Origin: Nocardia carnea
GTDB lineage: Bacteria; Actinomycetota; Actinomycetes; Mycobacteriales; Mycobacteriaceae
Direction of reading: 5' to 3'
Assembly: GCF_029868325.1 (NCBI RefSeq)
Contig: NZ_JARWNW010000209.1
Span: 1-62,460, forward strand
Length of the DNA: 62,460 nucleotides
The position numbers and the translations under genes were made by a program. The notes beneath the pieces are model-generated. The model had not been told where the DNA came from, did not search any database, and worked only from the letters and a program-made list of their open reading frames with translations. Every line of letters starts with the position of its first letter. Positions within the stretch are counted from its first letter, which is position 1. Of this stretch, positions 34,297 through 43,750 are shown piece by piece.

Positions 34297-35934
34297 TCAG
34301 CCGGCCGTCAGCACTCGCCCGACGAGTTCGCGGGCCGCATCCTGGACCTGCGCCAGATGGTCGGGTCCGTGGAAGGACTCCGCGTAGATCTTGTACTTGT
34401 TCTCGGTGCCCGACGGGCGGGCCGCGAACCAGGCATTTTCGGTGCTCACCTTCAAACCACCCAGGGCAGCGCCGTTACCGCCGGCCCGGGTGGCGACTTC
34501 GGTGATCGGTTCGCCGGCGATCTCGGTGGCGGTCACTTGACCGGCGTCGAGAGCGGACAGCAGTTTCTTCTGCTCGGCGTCGGCGGGGGCGTCGATGCGG
34601 GCGTAGGCGGGAGTGCCGTGGTTGCGTTCCAGTTCGAGGTAGCGGGCCGAGGGGCTCTGACCGGTGACGGCGGCGATCTCGGCGGCCAGCAGGGCGAGCA
34701 GGATGCCGTCTTTTTCCGTGGTCCACACGGAGCCGTCCATTCGCAGGAAGGAGGCGCCGGCGCTCTCCTCACCGCCGAAGGCGAGACTGCCGCTGAACAG
34801 GCCGGGTACGAACCATTTGAACCCGACCGGCACTTCGTAGACATCACGTCCCAGCACCCGCACGACCCGGTCGATCATCGCCGAGGTCACGGCGGTCTTG
34901 CCGATCTTGGTGAGCGCGTCCCAGCGGTGCCGGTTCGCCACCAGGTAGTCGATAGCGACGGCGAGGAAATGATTCGGGTTCATCAGGCCACCGTCGGGGG
35001 TGACGATGCCGTGCCGGTCGGCGTCGGCATCGTTACCGGTGGAGATGTCGTAATCGTCGCGGATCGACACCAGCGAGGCCATCGCATGCGGGGACGAAGG
35101 GTCCATCCGGATCTGGCCGTCGCCGTCGAGCGTCATGAACCGCCAGGTGGGGTCGACCGTCGGGTTCACGACCTCGAGCTCGAGGTCGTAGCGCTGCCCG
35201 ATCTCCTCCCAGTAGTCCACGCTGGCACCGCCCATCGGGTCGGCGCCGAGCCGGATCCCCGCGCCGCGGATGGCGTCGAGGTTGAGCACCGCGGGCAGAT
35301 CGGCGACGTAGTGGTCGAGGAAGTCGTAACGGCCCGCGGCGGCCATCGCCTGCGTCAGCGCGGCCCGTTTCACCCCGGCCAGGCCGCCGCGCAGCAATTC
35401 GTTGGCGCGTTCGGCGATGGCGTCGGTGGCGCCGGTATCGGCCGGGCCGCCGTGGGGCGGGTTGTATTTGATACCGCCGTCGCGCGGGGGGTTGTGCGAC
35501 GGGGTCACGACGATGCCGTCGGCTTGTGGACGGGAACTGTCGCGGTTGTGCCGGACCACCGCGTGGCTGAGCGCGGGCGTCGGGGTGTAGCGGCCGCGGG
35601 AATCCACCACGGCGCCGATATCGTTGCCCGCGAGCACTTCGAGCACAGTGGTCCACGCCGGTTCGGACAGGGCGTGAGTATCGCGGGCCAGATACACCGG
35701 CCCCGTGATTCCGCGCGTGGCACGGTATTCGACGACGGCCTGAGTGATCGCCAGGATATGCGCCTCGTTGAACGTGGCGTCCAGGCTCGAACCGCGGTGC
35801 CCGGAGGTTCCGAAGACGACCCGCTGAGTGGGTTCGGCGGGGTCGGGAACGCGACTGTAGTACGCGGTCACCAGCCCGGGCACGTCCACCAGATCGCCGG
35901 GGCGGGCAGGCCGCCCGGCTCGGTTGTGCGCCAT
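34297..35934 (-). CDS. pgm: Phosphoglucomutase (alpha-D-glucose phosphate-specific)
   Basis: The 545-aa enzyme interconverts glucose 1-phosphate and glucose 6-phosphate, feeding glycogen, trehalose and cell-wall sugar synthesis. The phosphoserine loop is VTPSHNPPRDGGIKY, FGTSGHRG lies near the N-terminus, the metal loop region is DADADRHGIV, and FKWFVPGLFSGSLAFGGEESAG is characteristic of the Pgm (not ManB) type. The ATG at 35934 has GGGAG upstream; the longer frame from 35985 is not needed. It lies 47 bases after the fluoride channel gene on the same strand. Confidence 0.92.
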   Translation of the reverse strand: MAHNRAGRPARPGDLVDVPGLVTAYYSRVPDPAEPTQRVVFGTSGHRGSSLDATFNEAHILAITQAVVEYRATRGITGPVYLARDTHALSEPAWTTVLEVLAGNDIGAVVDSRGRYTPTPALSHAVVRHNRDSSRPQADGIVVTPSHNPPRDGGIKYNPPHGGPADTGATDAIAERANELLRGGLAGVKRAALTQAMAAAGRYDFLDHYVADLPAVLNLDAIRGAGIRLGADPMGGASVDYWEEIGQRYDLELEVVNPTVDPTWRFMTLDGDGQIRMDPSSPHAMASLVSIRDDYDISTGNDADADRHGIVTPDGGLMNPNHFLAVAIDYLVANRHRWDALTKIGKTAVTSAMIDRVVRVLGRDVYEVPVGFKWFVPGLFSGSLAFGGEESAGASFLRMDGSVWTTEKDGILLALLAAEIAAVTGQSPSARYLELERNHGTPAYARIDAPADAEQKKLLSALDAGQVTATEIAGEPITEVATRAGGNGAALGGLKVSTENAWFAARPSGTENKYKIYAESFHGPDHLAQVQDAARELVGRVLTAG

Positions 35935-35981
35935 GTTCGGAGCTCCCTTCGTGGTCGGCCGTACCCGGCTGGTCATCGTGA

Positions 35982-36353
35982 TCATCCGAACAGTCCCGCG
36001 GCGGCAGCGCCGAGATAGACCGCGCCGAGGCAGATCCCGGTGTTGAGCACGATATTGCCGAACGCGTACCCGGCGGAACCACCGGTGGCGAGCCCGGCCG
36101 TCTCGTAGCCGAACGTGCTGAAGGTGGTGAACGCACCGCAGAATCCGATTCCCGCGGCCGCGGCCACCGCGCCGCTCACACCCGACCCGATCAACGCACC
36201 CAGCAGCGCCGAGCCCACAATATTAACCAGCAGCGTGCCGAGCGGAAGCCGGGAATCGGTATGCGCAGTGACCAGGCGATCGAGCAGATAACGCGCGGGC
36301 GCACCCAGCATTCCGCCCAGCACCACCCAGACCGCGGTCACCGGCCACTCCAT
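35982..36353 (-). CDS. crcB: Fluoride ion channel FluC/CrcB (first subunit)
   Basis: This 123-aa membrane protein has four helices. Conserved blocks are GAPARYLLDR in TM1, GTLLVNIVGSALLG in TM2 and the phenylalanine-box helix GFCGAFTTFSTFGYE in TM3. CrcB proteins export toxic fluoride. It is paired with a second paralogue 79 bases upstream; in actinobacteria such pairs are expected to make a heterodimeric antiparallel channel. Confidence 0.9.
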   Translation of the reverse strand: MEWPVTAVWVVLGGMLGAPARYLLDRLVTAHTDSRLPLGTLLVNIVGSALLGALIGSGVSGAVAAAAGIGFCGAFTTFSTFGYETAGLATGGSAGYAFGNIVLNTGICLGAVYLGAAAAGLFG

Positions 36354-36432
36354 CCGGTACCCGGCCGCCGCCGATGTTCCGGACCCACCGATACCGCCAT
36401 CACCCGACCCCTCTCGCTCGTCCGTCTTACGT

Positions 36433-36876
36433 TCAGCTCGTGCCGTACTGCGTTGTCCCGCCGCGCCTCCCCGCGATCCACCGGGTGGCCGTCATTCCTG
36501 CGAGAACCGCGATCAGGCAGGTCACCACGGTTCCCCCGAGGTATCCGAGCGCCATACCGGTGGCACCCGATTCGAGCAGTGTACGAACCTCGGCGCTGTA
36601 ACTGGAAAAGGTGGTGAATCCACCGAGTACCCCGATTCCGAGGAATGGACGCAGCAGACGCGGCGGCGCGAACACCTCGGTGATGATCACCATCAGGATG
36701 CCGATCGCGAGGCAGCCGAGGGTGTTGGCGAAAAAGGTGGCCCACGGAAAACCGGCGGGCCGGACCGGGATCCGGAGCGTGAGCCAGTAGCGCAGTCCGG
36801 CACCGAGCCCACCGCCGCAGGCGACGGCCGCCAGGACGGCGGCATCGATCGGTGCGGGCTGCACTGGTTCGCTCAT
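36433..36876 (-). CDS. crcB: Fluoride ion channel FluC/CrcB (second subunit)
   Basis: The 147-aa paralogue of the adjacent gene has LGAGLRYWLTLR, PWATFFANTLGCLAIG and GVLGGFTTFSSYSAEV at the matching positions. The ATG at 36876 is preceded by AGGAGG; a start at 36930 would add 18 basic residues and no homology. It is divergent from a TetR gene with 137 bases between. I looked for a fluoride riboswitch upstream and did not find a convincing one. Confidence 0.9.
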   Translation of the reverse strand: MSEPVQPAPIDAAVLAAVACGGGLGAGLRYWLTLRIPVRPAGFPWATFFANTLGCLAIGILMVIITEVFAPPRLLRPFLGIGVLGGFTTFSSYSAEVRTLLESGATGMALGYLGGTVVTCLIAVLAGMTATRWIAGRRGGTTQYGTS

Positions 36877-37013
36877 GCTGCGGGACCTCCTGCGTTCCAC
36901 GGCGATGTGCGCGTGGATCGTGCCCCGCAACGGTATCCGCAGGCGGGAGGGGGTTTACATTCGGCCGGATCGAAACGGTTTGCGTTAATTCGTAGCTTGC
37001 TACCATTCCGGAT

Positions 37014-37691
37014 GTGAACCTCGCCACCACTGCGCCCCGGACGCGCCGTCTCCGGGTGGATGCGGCGCGCAATCAACAGCGGATCATCGATGCGGCCCGG
37101 GAGCTGTTCGCCGACCGCGGACTGGAGATCACGCTCGACGATGTGGCCGACCGCGCGGGGGTCGGAGTGGGCACCGTGTATCGCCGGTTCGCCAACAAGC
37201 GGGAACTGATTTCCGAGGTCTTCGCCGTGCATGTCCGGGAATTCGCGCAGGCCGCACAGGACGCACTCGCCACTGCGGATCCGTGGGAGGGGGTCGTACG
37301 GCTCTTCGATTACGCGTGCCGGCATATGGCGACCAACCGCGGTTTCAGCGAAGTCATGCTCGAAATGCATGACGACCCCGATCGCCTCGCCCATCCGCGC
37401 GAACAGCTCGGGCCGGCGGTGGCGGCGGTGATGGAGCGGGCCCGGAACGCAGGCGTACTGCAGCCGGGGATCGAGGACACCGATCTGTTCGCGTTGATCT
37501 ATATGGTCGATTCGCTCGCCGAGTTCGCCCGCCCGGTCGATTCCGATATCTGGCGCCGCTATATGGCGATCACCCTCAACGGCATTCGCGCCCAGGACAT
37601 GCCCCCGCAACCGCTGGCGGTGAATGCGCTCAGTCTTGCGGAGGTGGAGCGGGCCAAAGCGGCCAAACCGTGCGTGGCCCGGCGGCGCTGA
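37014..37691 (+). CDS. TetR family transcriptional regulator
   Basis: The 225-aa product starts at GTG. A TetR N-terminal HTH spans about residues 20-65: IIDAARELFADRGLEITLDDVADRAGVGVGTVYRRFANKRELI. The C-terminal ligand domain is unremarkable. It is divergent from the crcB pair and 71 bases before the lactone oxidase gene, so either may be its target. No clear palindrome was found between it and crcB. Confidence 0.85.
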   Translation: MNLATTAPRTRRLRVDAARNQQRIIDAARELFADRGLEITLDDVADRAGVGVGTVYRRFANKRELISEVFAVHVREFAQAAQDALATADPWEGVVRLFDYACRHMATNRGFSEVMLEMHDDPDRLAHPREQLGPAVAAVMERARNAGVLQPGIEDTDLFALIYMVDSLAEFARPVDSDIWRRYMAITLNGIRAQDMPPQPLAVNALSLAEVERAKAAKPCVARRR

Positions 37692-37762
37692 ACGGGTCCG
37701 GATTTCTCCGTGTCAGGGCGTTTACCCGGCAGCCGGAGACACCATCCCCTAATGTTGGACAT

Positions 37763-39058
37763 GTGACCAAGTTATGGGTGAACTGGGCCGGCGACCAGCA
37801 ATGCGCACCGGCCCGGCTGGCCGCGCCGCGCGATCATGCCGAACTGGCCGATGAGCTGGGCCGGGCCGCCGCGGACGGGCATCGGGTCCGCGTCGCGGGA
37901 TCGGGACATTCCTTCACCGGCACCTGCCTCACCGACGGCCTGCTGCTCGACCTGTCCCGGATGAACCGGGTTCTCGAGGTGGATCGCGAGAGCGGCCTGG
38001 CCAAGGTCCAGGCGGGGATGACCCTCGCCGCGCTCAGCGACCGGCTCGACGAGTACGGCCTCGCCTTCCCGAACCTCGGCGATATCGACGCCCAAACCAT
38101 CGCCGGCGCCACCGCCACCGGCACCCATGGCACCGGCGCCCGGCTACCCAACCTCTCCGCGCAACTGCACGGGGTGGAGCTGATGACCGCCGACGGCAGA
38201 ACGGTGGAACTGACCGAACAGTCCGGTGCCGAGGCGTGGCGGGCGGCGCGGGTGAGCGTGGGCGCGCTCGGCGTGATCACCGCCTTCACCCTCCAACTCG
38301 TCCCCTCATTCGTACTCGAAGGCGTAGAGCGGCCGGTTCCGGTGGCGGAGATCCTGGACGATCTGGACTCCTATGTCGACGGCAACGAACATTTCGAGTT
38401 CTATATGTTCGCCCACAGCCCGATCGCGATGACCAAACGCAACAATCGGGTCGACCTGCCGCCCGCACCACGACACAAGGCGGTCGACTGGTTCGCCGAT
38501 ATCGCCGTATCCAATTACGTCAGCGACGCCCTGTGCCGGCTGGCTCGCCGGCGCCCGGCCATCATCCCGCCGCTACAGCGCGCCGCCGCCTACGCCTTCA
38601 GCTACCGGCGTCAGGTGGACCGCTCCTATCGGGTGTTCACCAGCCCGCGGTTGTTCCGGTTCACCGAGATGGAATATGCGATCCCCCGCGAATATTCGGT
38701 CGAGGCGATCCGGGAGATCAAGGAAACCGCGCGCCGTTTCGATTCGCCGATGCCCATCGAGGTGCGGTGGGTCGCGGGCGACGATGCCTTCCTCTCCCCC
38801 GCCGGCGGCCGCGCGACCTGCTATATCGCGGTACACCAGTACGAAGGCATGGAACACGAACCGTTCTTCCGCGCCTGCGAAACCGTTTTCGACCGATACG
38901 AGGGCCGTCCACACTGGGGTAAACGCCACTATCAGACCGCGGAGACACTGCGGGCGCGCTACCCGGACTGGGACCGGTTCGCCGCGGTGCGCCGGCACTA
39001 TGACCCGGACGGCCGTTTCGCCAACGATTACCTGGACCGAGTACTCGGCCCGGTGTAG
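37763..39058 (+). CDS. D-arabinono-1,4-lactone oxidase family FAD enzyme
   Basis: The 431-aa protein is a VAO-type flavoprotein. The FAD domain carries RVAGSGHSFTG, where the His is the usual covalent flavin site, and IAGATATGTHGTG. The C-terminal lactone-oxidase (ALO) domain ends in HYDPDGRFANDYLDRVLG, a family hallmark. Relatives oxidise L-gulono- or D-arabinono-lactone and related polyols. The GTG at 37763 fits the family start (TKLWVNWAGDQ); the longer frame overlaps the TetR gene and is rejected. Confidence 0.87.
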   Translation: MTKLWVNWAGDQQCAPARLAAPRDHAELADELGRAAADGHRVRVAGSGHSFTGTCLTDGLLLDLSRMNRVLEVDRESGLAKVQAGMTLAALSDRLDEYGLAFPNLGDIDAQTIAGATATGTHGTGARLPNLSAQLHGVELMTADGRTVELTEQSGAEAWRAARVSVGALGVITAFTLQLVPSFVLEGVERPVPVAEILDDLDSYVDGNEHFEFYMFAHSPIAMTKRNNRVDLPPAPRHKAVDWFADIAVSNYVSDALCRLARRRPAIIPPLQRAAAYAFSYRRQVDRSYRVFTSPRLFRFTEMEYAIPREYSVEAIREIKETARRFDSPMPIEVRWVAGDDAFLSPAGGRATCYIAVHQYEGMEHEPFFRACETVFDRYEGRPHWGKRHYQTAETLRARYPDWDRFAAVRRHYDPDGRFANDYLDRVLGPV

Positions 39059-39296
39059 ACCCACGGGAATTCGACTCCACCATATCGATTCGGGCGGTGC
39101 CCGCTAACGGCCACCGCTCGATTCCACCTCGGCAGCGGGAGAATCCGGTTCGACTCCCGCGCTGCTGCCGGCCCTCCGGGGAAGGCGTACCAGGCCGGCC
39201 TCCCGTATGCGTAACGGGCTCCGCACGGCCGCGGACGGCCGGAATCCGGCCCGGCGCTTCGGCCGGCCGGCGACCCTGATTACTCCGTCTCCCGCC

Positions 39297-40040
39297 TCAC
39301 TGCTCCAGGATCAAATCGACAAGCCGGGGCAGCGCCTCGCCGATGGGTTCACGCACGACCTCGGTGGCCATCGAATCGTACGGTGTGGATTCGGCATTCA
39401 CGATGATCAGCGAAGCGCCCGCGGCCACCGCCCGGCCGCAGAGCGAGGCCGCGGGTTCCACCTGGAGTGATGTGCCGACGGCGAGGAAGATATCCGCCGT
39501 CTCGGCCGCCAGCGAGGCCTTGAGCAGGGTGCGGTGGTCCAGCGCCTGGCCGAACATGATCACGGCGGCCTTGAGGATGCCGCCGCATTCCGGGCACGGC
39601 GGATCGGGCTCCCCGGCGCCGACCCGGTCCAGCGTCTCGGCCATGGTCGCGGAATATGCGCAATCCACGCACACCACATCGAACATGTTGCCGTGGATCT
39701 CGATCACCCGCTGCGAATTCGAACCGGCCCGCTGGTGCAAGCGGTCGACATTCTGGGTGACGATCGTGAGCGCGCGTCCGGCCCGCTCCAACTCCACCAG
39801 CGCGAGATGCGCCGGGTTCGGTTCGGCACCCCAGGCCGGGTTGTCACGGCGGGCCCGCCAGGACCGTTCACGCAGGGCCGGGTCGGAGACGTAATTGTCA
39901 TAGGTGGACAACAGTTCCGCCACCGGATCCTCGGTCCACACTCCCCGCGGACCACGGAAATCGGGGATCCCGCTATCGGTGGAAATTCCCGCGCCGGTCA
40001 GTACGGCGATACGGCCTGCGCGCTGGTGCCACCGGGTCAC
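39297..40040 (-). CDS. NAD-dependent protein deacylase (sirtuin, Sir2 family)
   Basis: The 247-aa enzyme starts at GTG. It has GAGISTDSGIPDFRG at the NAD site, TQNVDRLHQRAG, the catalytic His116 in IEIHGNMF, and four zinc Cys (C124, C127, C149, C152). GTSLQVEPAA and IIVNAE complete the Rossmann part. Sirtuins remove acyl groups from lysines, for example on acetyl-CoA synthetase. The Tyr/Arg pair that marks desuccinylases (CobB) is not seen, so deacetylase activity is more likely. Confidence 0.9.
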   Translation of the reverse strand: MTRWHQRAGRIAVLTGAGISTDSGIPDFRGPRGVWTEDPVAELLSTYDNYVSDPALRERSWRARRDNPAWGAEPNPAHLALVELERAGRALTIVTQNVDRLHQRAGSNSQRVIEIHGNMFDVVCVDCAYSATMAETLDRVGAGEPDPPCPECGGILKAAVIMFGQALDHRTLLKASLAAETADIFLAVGTSLQVEPAASLCGRAVAAGASLIIVNAESTPYDSMATEVVREPIGEALPRLVDLILEQ

Positions 40041-40443
40041 CGGAGTGCCCCCGGGACCGGCGTTGTTCCGCGGGGATGGGCACTCGACCGGGGTACGCGC
40101 CGGTACTGAATCCGCATATCACCAGCTTAGGCAACCCGGGCCGTGCTCATCTCCCAGCAGCCCCTCGAGGCAAATCAGCTAATCATCAGCAAACGTAAAT
40201 CAGTGTCCGATCCCCGCGAATCGCCAGGAAACATTCCTCGAGTACGGTTTGGGCGTGTCGGACGTACTCACTCCTTCTGATCAGGCGTTTTCCCAGAAAG
40301 ATCACGCCGCGAACACGGCTGATCGCCAGCTTTTCCCACTCCGTGTGATGGTTGTCTCGAGATTTGCCACGCGGTATCCAAGCGGAGATTTGTCCGTTAC
40401 GGTGAAGACAGTTGCCACATCCAACCGAGACGGAGGTCCCGCC
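40041..40443. other. 403-base gap before a small membrane protein gene
   Basis: An open frame from 40249 runs into the next gene, but its first 65 residues look non-coding and carry no ribosome binding site. I see no RNA gene or clear repeat. The stretch probably holds the promoter of the gene at 40444. Confidence 0.4.
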
Positions 40444-40752
40444 ATGGCTCGCCGCCGCGCACCCCGTACGGCAGAACTGCGGATCCAGCACATCCCGGCC
40501 CGGAACTACGGCAATAACGGTTTGATAACCGAAGCGGCGGGGTACTCGAAAAATATGACAGCACTGCGTAACCGACCAACCCGGATCGCCGGTATGGAAT
40601 GGGGCACCGCATTGCTGGCGCTCGCCACCTGCCTCATTTTCAGTACCGGAATCGCCGCCATCACTCAATCGTTTTCCACCGCACTGATTGCCACGGCCAG
40701 CATCCTCGTCGGCCTGGGCATCACCCTGCGCATCCTCAGAACCCCTCGCTGA
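40444..40752 (+). CDS. Small membrane protein, unknown function
   Basis: The 102-aa product has a basic N-terminus (MARRRAPRT) and two C-terminal hydrophobic helices (TALLALATCLIFSTGIAAI and TALIATASILVGLGITL). GACGGAGG upstream of the ATG supports this start. No family is recognised. Confidence 0.6.
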   Translation: MARRRAPRTAELRIQHIPARNYGNNGLITEAAGYSKNMTALRNRPTRIAGMEWGTALLALATCLIFSTGIAAITQSFSTALIATASILVGLGITLRILRTPR

Positions 40753-40798
40753 TCGTGCCCCGTTCCCGAATACCTGTCCGCAGGACTAGCCTGCGAGC

Positions 40799-41038
40799 AT
40801 GGCATCCGGGGACGGGTCCGAGGAAAGTATCGAGGGCAGCAGCGGGGGCTCCGGCCCACCGGCCGAACCGGTCGATGCGCCGCACCGCAACCCCGGCACG
40901 GACCCTGCAGTGGACCACAGCTGGCTGAACCGCCACTCCCGTCCGCGCGGCACACATCTGCCGCGGCTTTCCACCGTGCTACTCGTCGCCGCGTTTTCCG
41001 CCGTTCTGATCCTCTACCTGCTGCTGCAACCAGGCTGA
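40799..41038 (+). CDS. Small tail-anchored membrane protein, unknown function
   Basis: The 79-aa product is hydrophilic and Gly/Pro/Ser-rich for ~55 residues, then has one hydrophobic helix [20 protein letters not shown] at the end. It lies 49 bases before smpB on the same strand. No clear ribosome binding site is seen, so confidence is moderate. Confidence 0.5.
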   Translation: MASGDGSEESIEGSSGGSGPPAEPVDAPHRNPGTDPAVDHSWLNRHSRPRGTHLPRLSTVLLVAAFSAVLILYLLLQPG

Positions 41039-41087
41039 GCAGCGGCCGGGAATAATCCGGTTGCCGCGGCGCTTTAAGGTTGTCGTC

Positions 41088-41561
41088 ATGAAGGAGAAGG
41101 GGCGCAAGGTCATCGCGACCAACCGCCGGGCACGGCACAACTACACGATCCTGGATACCTACGAGGCCGGGATCGCGTTGGTCGGTACCGAGGTCAAGAG
41201 TCTGCGTGAGGGCAAAGCCTCACTGGTGGACGCCTTCGCGACCGTCGACAACGGGGAAGTCTGGCTGCGTGGCCTGCACATCCCGGAGTTCAGTCACGGA
41301 ACCTGGACCAACCATTCGCCGCGCCGGGTCCGCAAGCTACTGCTGCACAAGCGGGAGATCGAACGCCTCGTCGGCAAATCCCGCGAGGGCAACCAGACAC
41401 TGGTCCCGCTGTCGATGTACTTCTCCGACGGCAAGGTGAAGGTCGAACTGGCCCTCGCCAAAGGTAAGCAGGACTACGACAAACGGCAGGACCTGGCCCG
41501 GCGCACCGCCGAGCGCGAGGTCACCCGCGAACTCGGCCGGCGAATCAAAGGGATGCGCTGA
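41088..41561 (+). CDS. smpB: SsrA-binding protein SmpB
   Basis: The 157-aa protein binds tmRNA and positions it in the ribosomal A site during trans-translation. Conserved blocks are [34 protein letters not shown], and the C-terminal basic helix [21 protein letters not shown]. The ATG at 41088 fits the family start ([16 protein letters not shown]). The tmRNA gene follows 88 bases later, the usual partnership. It is separated from ftsX, its neighbour in M. tuberculosis. Confidence 0.95.
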   Translation: MKEKGRKVIATNRRARHNYTILDTYEAGIALVGTEVKSLREGKASLVDAFATVDNGEVWLRGLHIPEFSHGTWTNHSPRRVRKLLLHKREIERLVGKSREGNQTLVPLSMYFSDGKVKVELALAKGKQDYDKRQDLARRTAEREVTRELGRRIKGMR

Positions 41562-41648
41562 GCAGCGCGAACAGCACCGGGAAAACGGGAATGAACGACG
41601 GTGCCCGAAGTGTTAATATGACTGGCCCGGCAAAGTGCCGGGACGTAC

Positions 41649-42014
41649 GGGGCTGAACGGTTTCGACTGCGTACGTAGATCCAGGGGAAGCGTGTCGGTG
41701 CAGGCAAGAGACCACCGTAAGCGTCGTTGCAACCAATTAAGCGCCGATTCTCATCAGCGCGAGTACGCTCTCGCTGCCTAAGCGACAGCGTCTCTGTCGG
41801 CCCGAGGTTCGCCCTCGGCTTCGGTGCCGGCATCAGCTAGAGGGCTCACCGCGCGACTCGGTCGCGGAGTAACGCGGGACATCCAACAGCGACTGGGATC
41901 GTCATCCCGGCTTGTTCGCGAGACCGGGAGATCCGAGTAGAGGCACAGCGAACTGCACACGGAGAAGCCCTGGAGAAGCGGCGGAGGACCCGGGTTCGAT
42001 TCCCGGCAGCTCCA
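41649..42014 (+). ncRNA. ssrA: tmRNA (transfer-messenger RNA)
   Basis: The RNA begins GGGGCTGAACGGTTTCGAC and ends in a tRNA-Ala-like domain with GGGTTCGATTCCC and CAGCTCCA; the acceptor stem GGGGCTG/CAGCTCC pairs along 7 bases. The tag frame at 41743-41781 reads ADSHQREYALAA followed by TAA, close to the mycobacterial ADSHQRDYALAA. It rescues stalled ribosomes with SmpB and tags products for proteolysis. The 3' CCA is not fully encoded, so the end is set at the discriminator A. Confidence 0.95.
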
Positions 42015-42018
42015 CAGC

Positions 42019-42054
42019 GGCCCCTCACTTGCAATGCAGGTGAGGGGCCTTTTT
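42019..42054 (+). terminator. Intrinsic terminator of ssrA
   Basis: The stem GGCCCCTCAC (42019-42028) pairs with GTGAGGGGCC (42040-42049) perfectly and is followed by TTTTT. It begins a few bases after the tmRNA end. Confidence 0.9.
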
Positions 42055-42121
42055 CATGCAGCTCGCGATACCTGCCCAGTCCGTGCGGGGGCACATCTGG
42101 GCACGCACCGCGTCTTGTCGT

Positions 42122-42988
42122 TCACGCCGGGAGCAGCAGGGGTAGAGCGTTGACCGCGCCATGGACGACGAGGATGGGCCACATTGCCCGGTACTTGCTC
42201 CACATATAACCCAGGAACAATCCGAGCACGCCCTGATTGACGAAGACATGGGCGAGATCGACGTGCAAGGCGCCTGTGCCCTGGATGCCGATGTGCCAAG
42301 AGGCCCACAGCGCCGATGTGAGCACGATCGCGGGCCGGCGCCCGAGGAGAACTTCCCACCTCGACTGGAGCCATCGGCGGTAGAACACCTCTTCGAGAAG
42401 GGCGTTGAGCAGGAATCCGACGGCGATGGTGGCGAGCAACAGGCCGAGGGAGTCGATGGGAACATCGTCGCCCGGGGGAATAGCGAGGGGTCCGTAATAG
42501 CTGAGAAGCAGCCACGTTCCGACGGGTATCGCGGGGGCAACCCGCTGCCAGGGGGTTGCCCCGTCGCACGCGGCCGGGATCGGCCGGCCAGGGCGCATAA
42601 CCCAGAACATCGCCACCGGAACGCCGAGCAGCATCGACAGTTTGAACAGTGTATGTGCCGGTTCTCCGCCTCCTGCCGATCGCAAGGAGAGGGCGAAGAC
42701 GAGAGCGAGCGCCATGAGCGTTCCGGCTTGAAGACGAAGCGCGCGTCCGCTCGGTGCGCTCGGTGCGCTCGGGGGAGCCTTCGCCGGTACCAGCCGGACG
42801 AGTGCGATCCCCACGAGGGCGGGGATCCACCGAGCCCACATCGGCACGGTTTCGTCGTGGTCAGCGGAGTATCTGACCCCCGTATCGCCGGTCCACAGCA
42901 GCCATGACGCCGACGTGGCGAAGAGCGCAACGCCCACCACGAAAACGACCGTCCCGAGACTGTTCGTTTCACGTGATTTTTTCAGCAC
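42122..42988 (-). CDS. CPBP family intramembrane glutamic endopeptidase
   Basis: The 288-aa polytopic protein belongs to the CPBP (CAAX protease/bacteriocin-processing, Abi) family. Motif 1 is E199-E200-x3-R204 (LLEEVFYRRW), motif 2 is WASWH with H232, and the last motif is HGAVNA. The start is taken as GTG 42988 (VLKKSRETN), which lies inside a palindromic operator, so the message may be leaderless. An upstream ATG at 43039 would read through the whole operator. It is divergent from, and probably repressed by, the TetR gene at 43032. Confidence 0.82.
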   Translation of the reverse strand: MLKKSRETNSLGTVVFVVGVALFATSASWLLWTGDTGVRYSADHDETVPMWARWIPALVGIALVRLVPAKAPPSAPSAPSGRALRLQAGTLMALALVFALSLRSAGGGEPAHTLFKLSMLLGVPVAMFWVMRPGRPIPAACDGATPWQRVAPAIPVGTWLLLSYYGPLAIPPGDDVPIDSLGLLLATIAVGFLLNALLEEVFYRRWLQSRWEVLLGRRPAIVLTSALWASWHIGIQGTGALHVDLAHVFVNQGVLGLFLGYMWSKYRAMWPILVVHGAVNALPLLLPA

Positions 42989-43020
42989 AACTGTACGGTA
43001 ACAAAACCGTACAGTTGTGC
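42985..43020. promoter_or_regulatory. Palindromic operator between the CPBP gene and tetR
   Basis: Perfect 15-base arms, GCACAACTGTACGGT (42985-42999) and its complement ACCGTACAGTTGTGC (43006-43020), flank a 6-base spacer. The site sits 11 bases before the TetR start and covers the presumed start of the divergent CPBP gene, the position expected for an autoregulatory TetR operator. Confidence 0.8.
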
Positions 43021-43031
43021 TATCAAGGGGT

Positions 43032-43652
43032 ATGCCCAAGGTCGTCGACCACGCTCAGCGGCGTGCGGAACTTGCCCGCGCGGTATGGACAGTCATCGGC
43101 AGGGAAGGGATCGAAGGCGCTACGGTCCGGCGGGTGGCCGAGGAAGCCGGAGTGTCGGTCGGCGGACTGCGGCACTACTTCGACAGTCAGCAGGGCCTGC
43201 TGCGCTTCGCGGCGGAAGCGATGACCGGCAGCGTCCGGGCCCGCGTCGCCGAACATCTTCGCGCGGATCTGCCTGATGTGGAACGAGCCCGGCTCATTCT
43301 CGAGGAATTCCTGCCGCTGGACGAATCCCGAAGTGTGGAAGTGGACGTATGGCTGGCGTGCCTGGTGCGTTCACGCTTCGATGCCTCGTTCGACGAGCTA
43401 CGCAGGATCAGCGGGGCCGGCGAACGCCACCTCTGCCGTCTCGCCCTGGCGTACTGCCGGGGAGTACCACCTCCCGGCGATATCGGGCAACGACTGGATA
43501 CCGGACTCCTGGAACAGCAGGCCGAGCGTCTCCACCTCTTCATGGATGGCCTGACGTTGCAGGCGGCGATGTACTCCACCGAGTTCCCGCCGGAGCAAGT
43601 CCGCATGACCCTTCGGCGCGAACTGGATCTGCTGGCCCGTGGCGAGTACTGA
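43032..43652 (+). CDS. TetR family regulator, likely repressor of the divergent CPBP gene
   Basis: The 206-aa protein has an HTH at about residues 10-52 (ELARAVWTVIGREGIEGATVRRVAEEAGVSVGGLRHYFDSQQGLLRFA). The ATG at 43032 follows AAGGGG. The C-terminal domain (LFMDGLTLQAAMYS) is the usual TetR ligand and dimer domain. Its start is 11 bases from the perfect palindrome at 42985-43020. Confidence 0.85.
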   Translation: MPKVVDHAQRRAELARAVWTVIGREGIEGATVRRVAEEAGVSVGGLRHYFDSQQGLLRFAAEAMTGSVRARVAEHLRADLPDVERARLILEEFLPLDESRSVEVDVWLACLVRSRFDASFDELRRISGAGERHLCRLALAYCRGVPPPGDIGQRLDTGLLEQQAERLHLFMDGLTLQAAMYSTEFPPEQVRMTLRRELDLLARGEY

Positions 43653-43750
43653 GGCGGTGGGTTCCACCCGCCCGCAGTCGGCGGTAGCGTAGGAACCACA
43701 GCTCACAGTGGTCGCCATTGGTGAGCCGGTCCGCGAAAGAGGTGGGCGCC

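Noticed and set aside
36877..37013. Fluoride riboswitch upstream of the crcB pair
   Set aside because: I looked for the conserved crcB-motif pattern on the minus strand and saw no convincing match.
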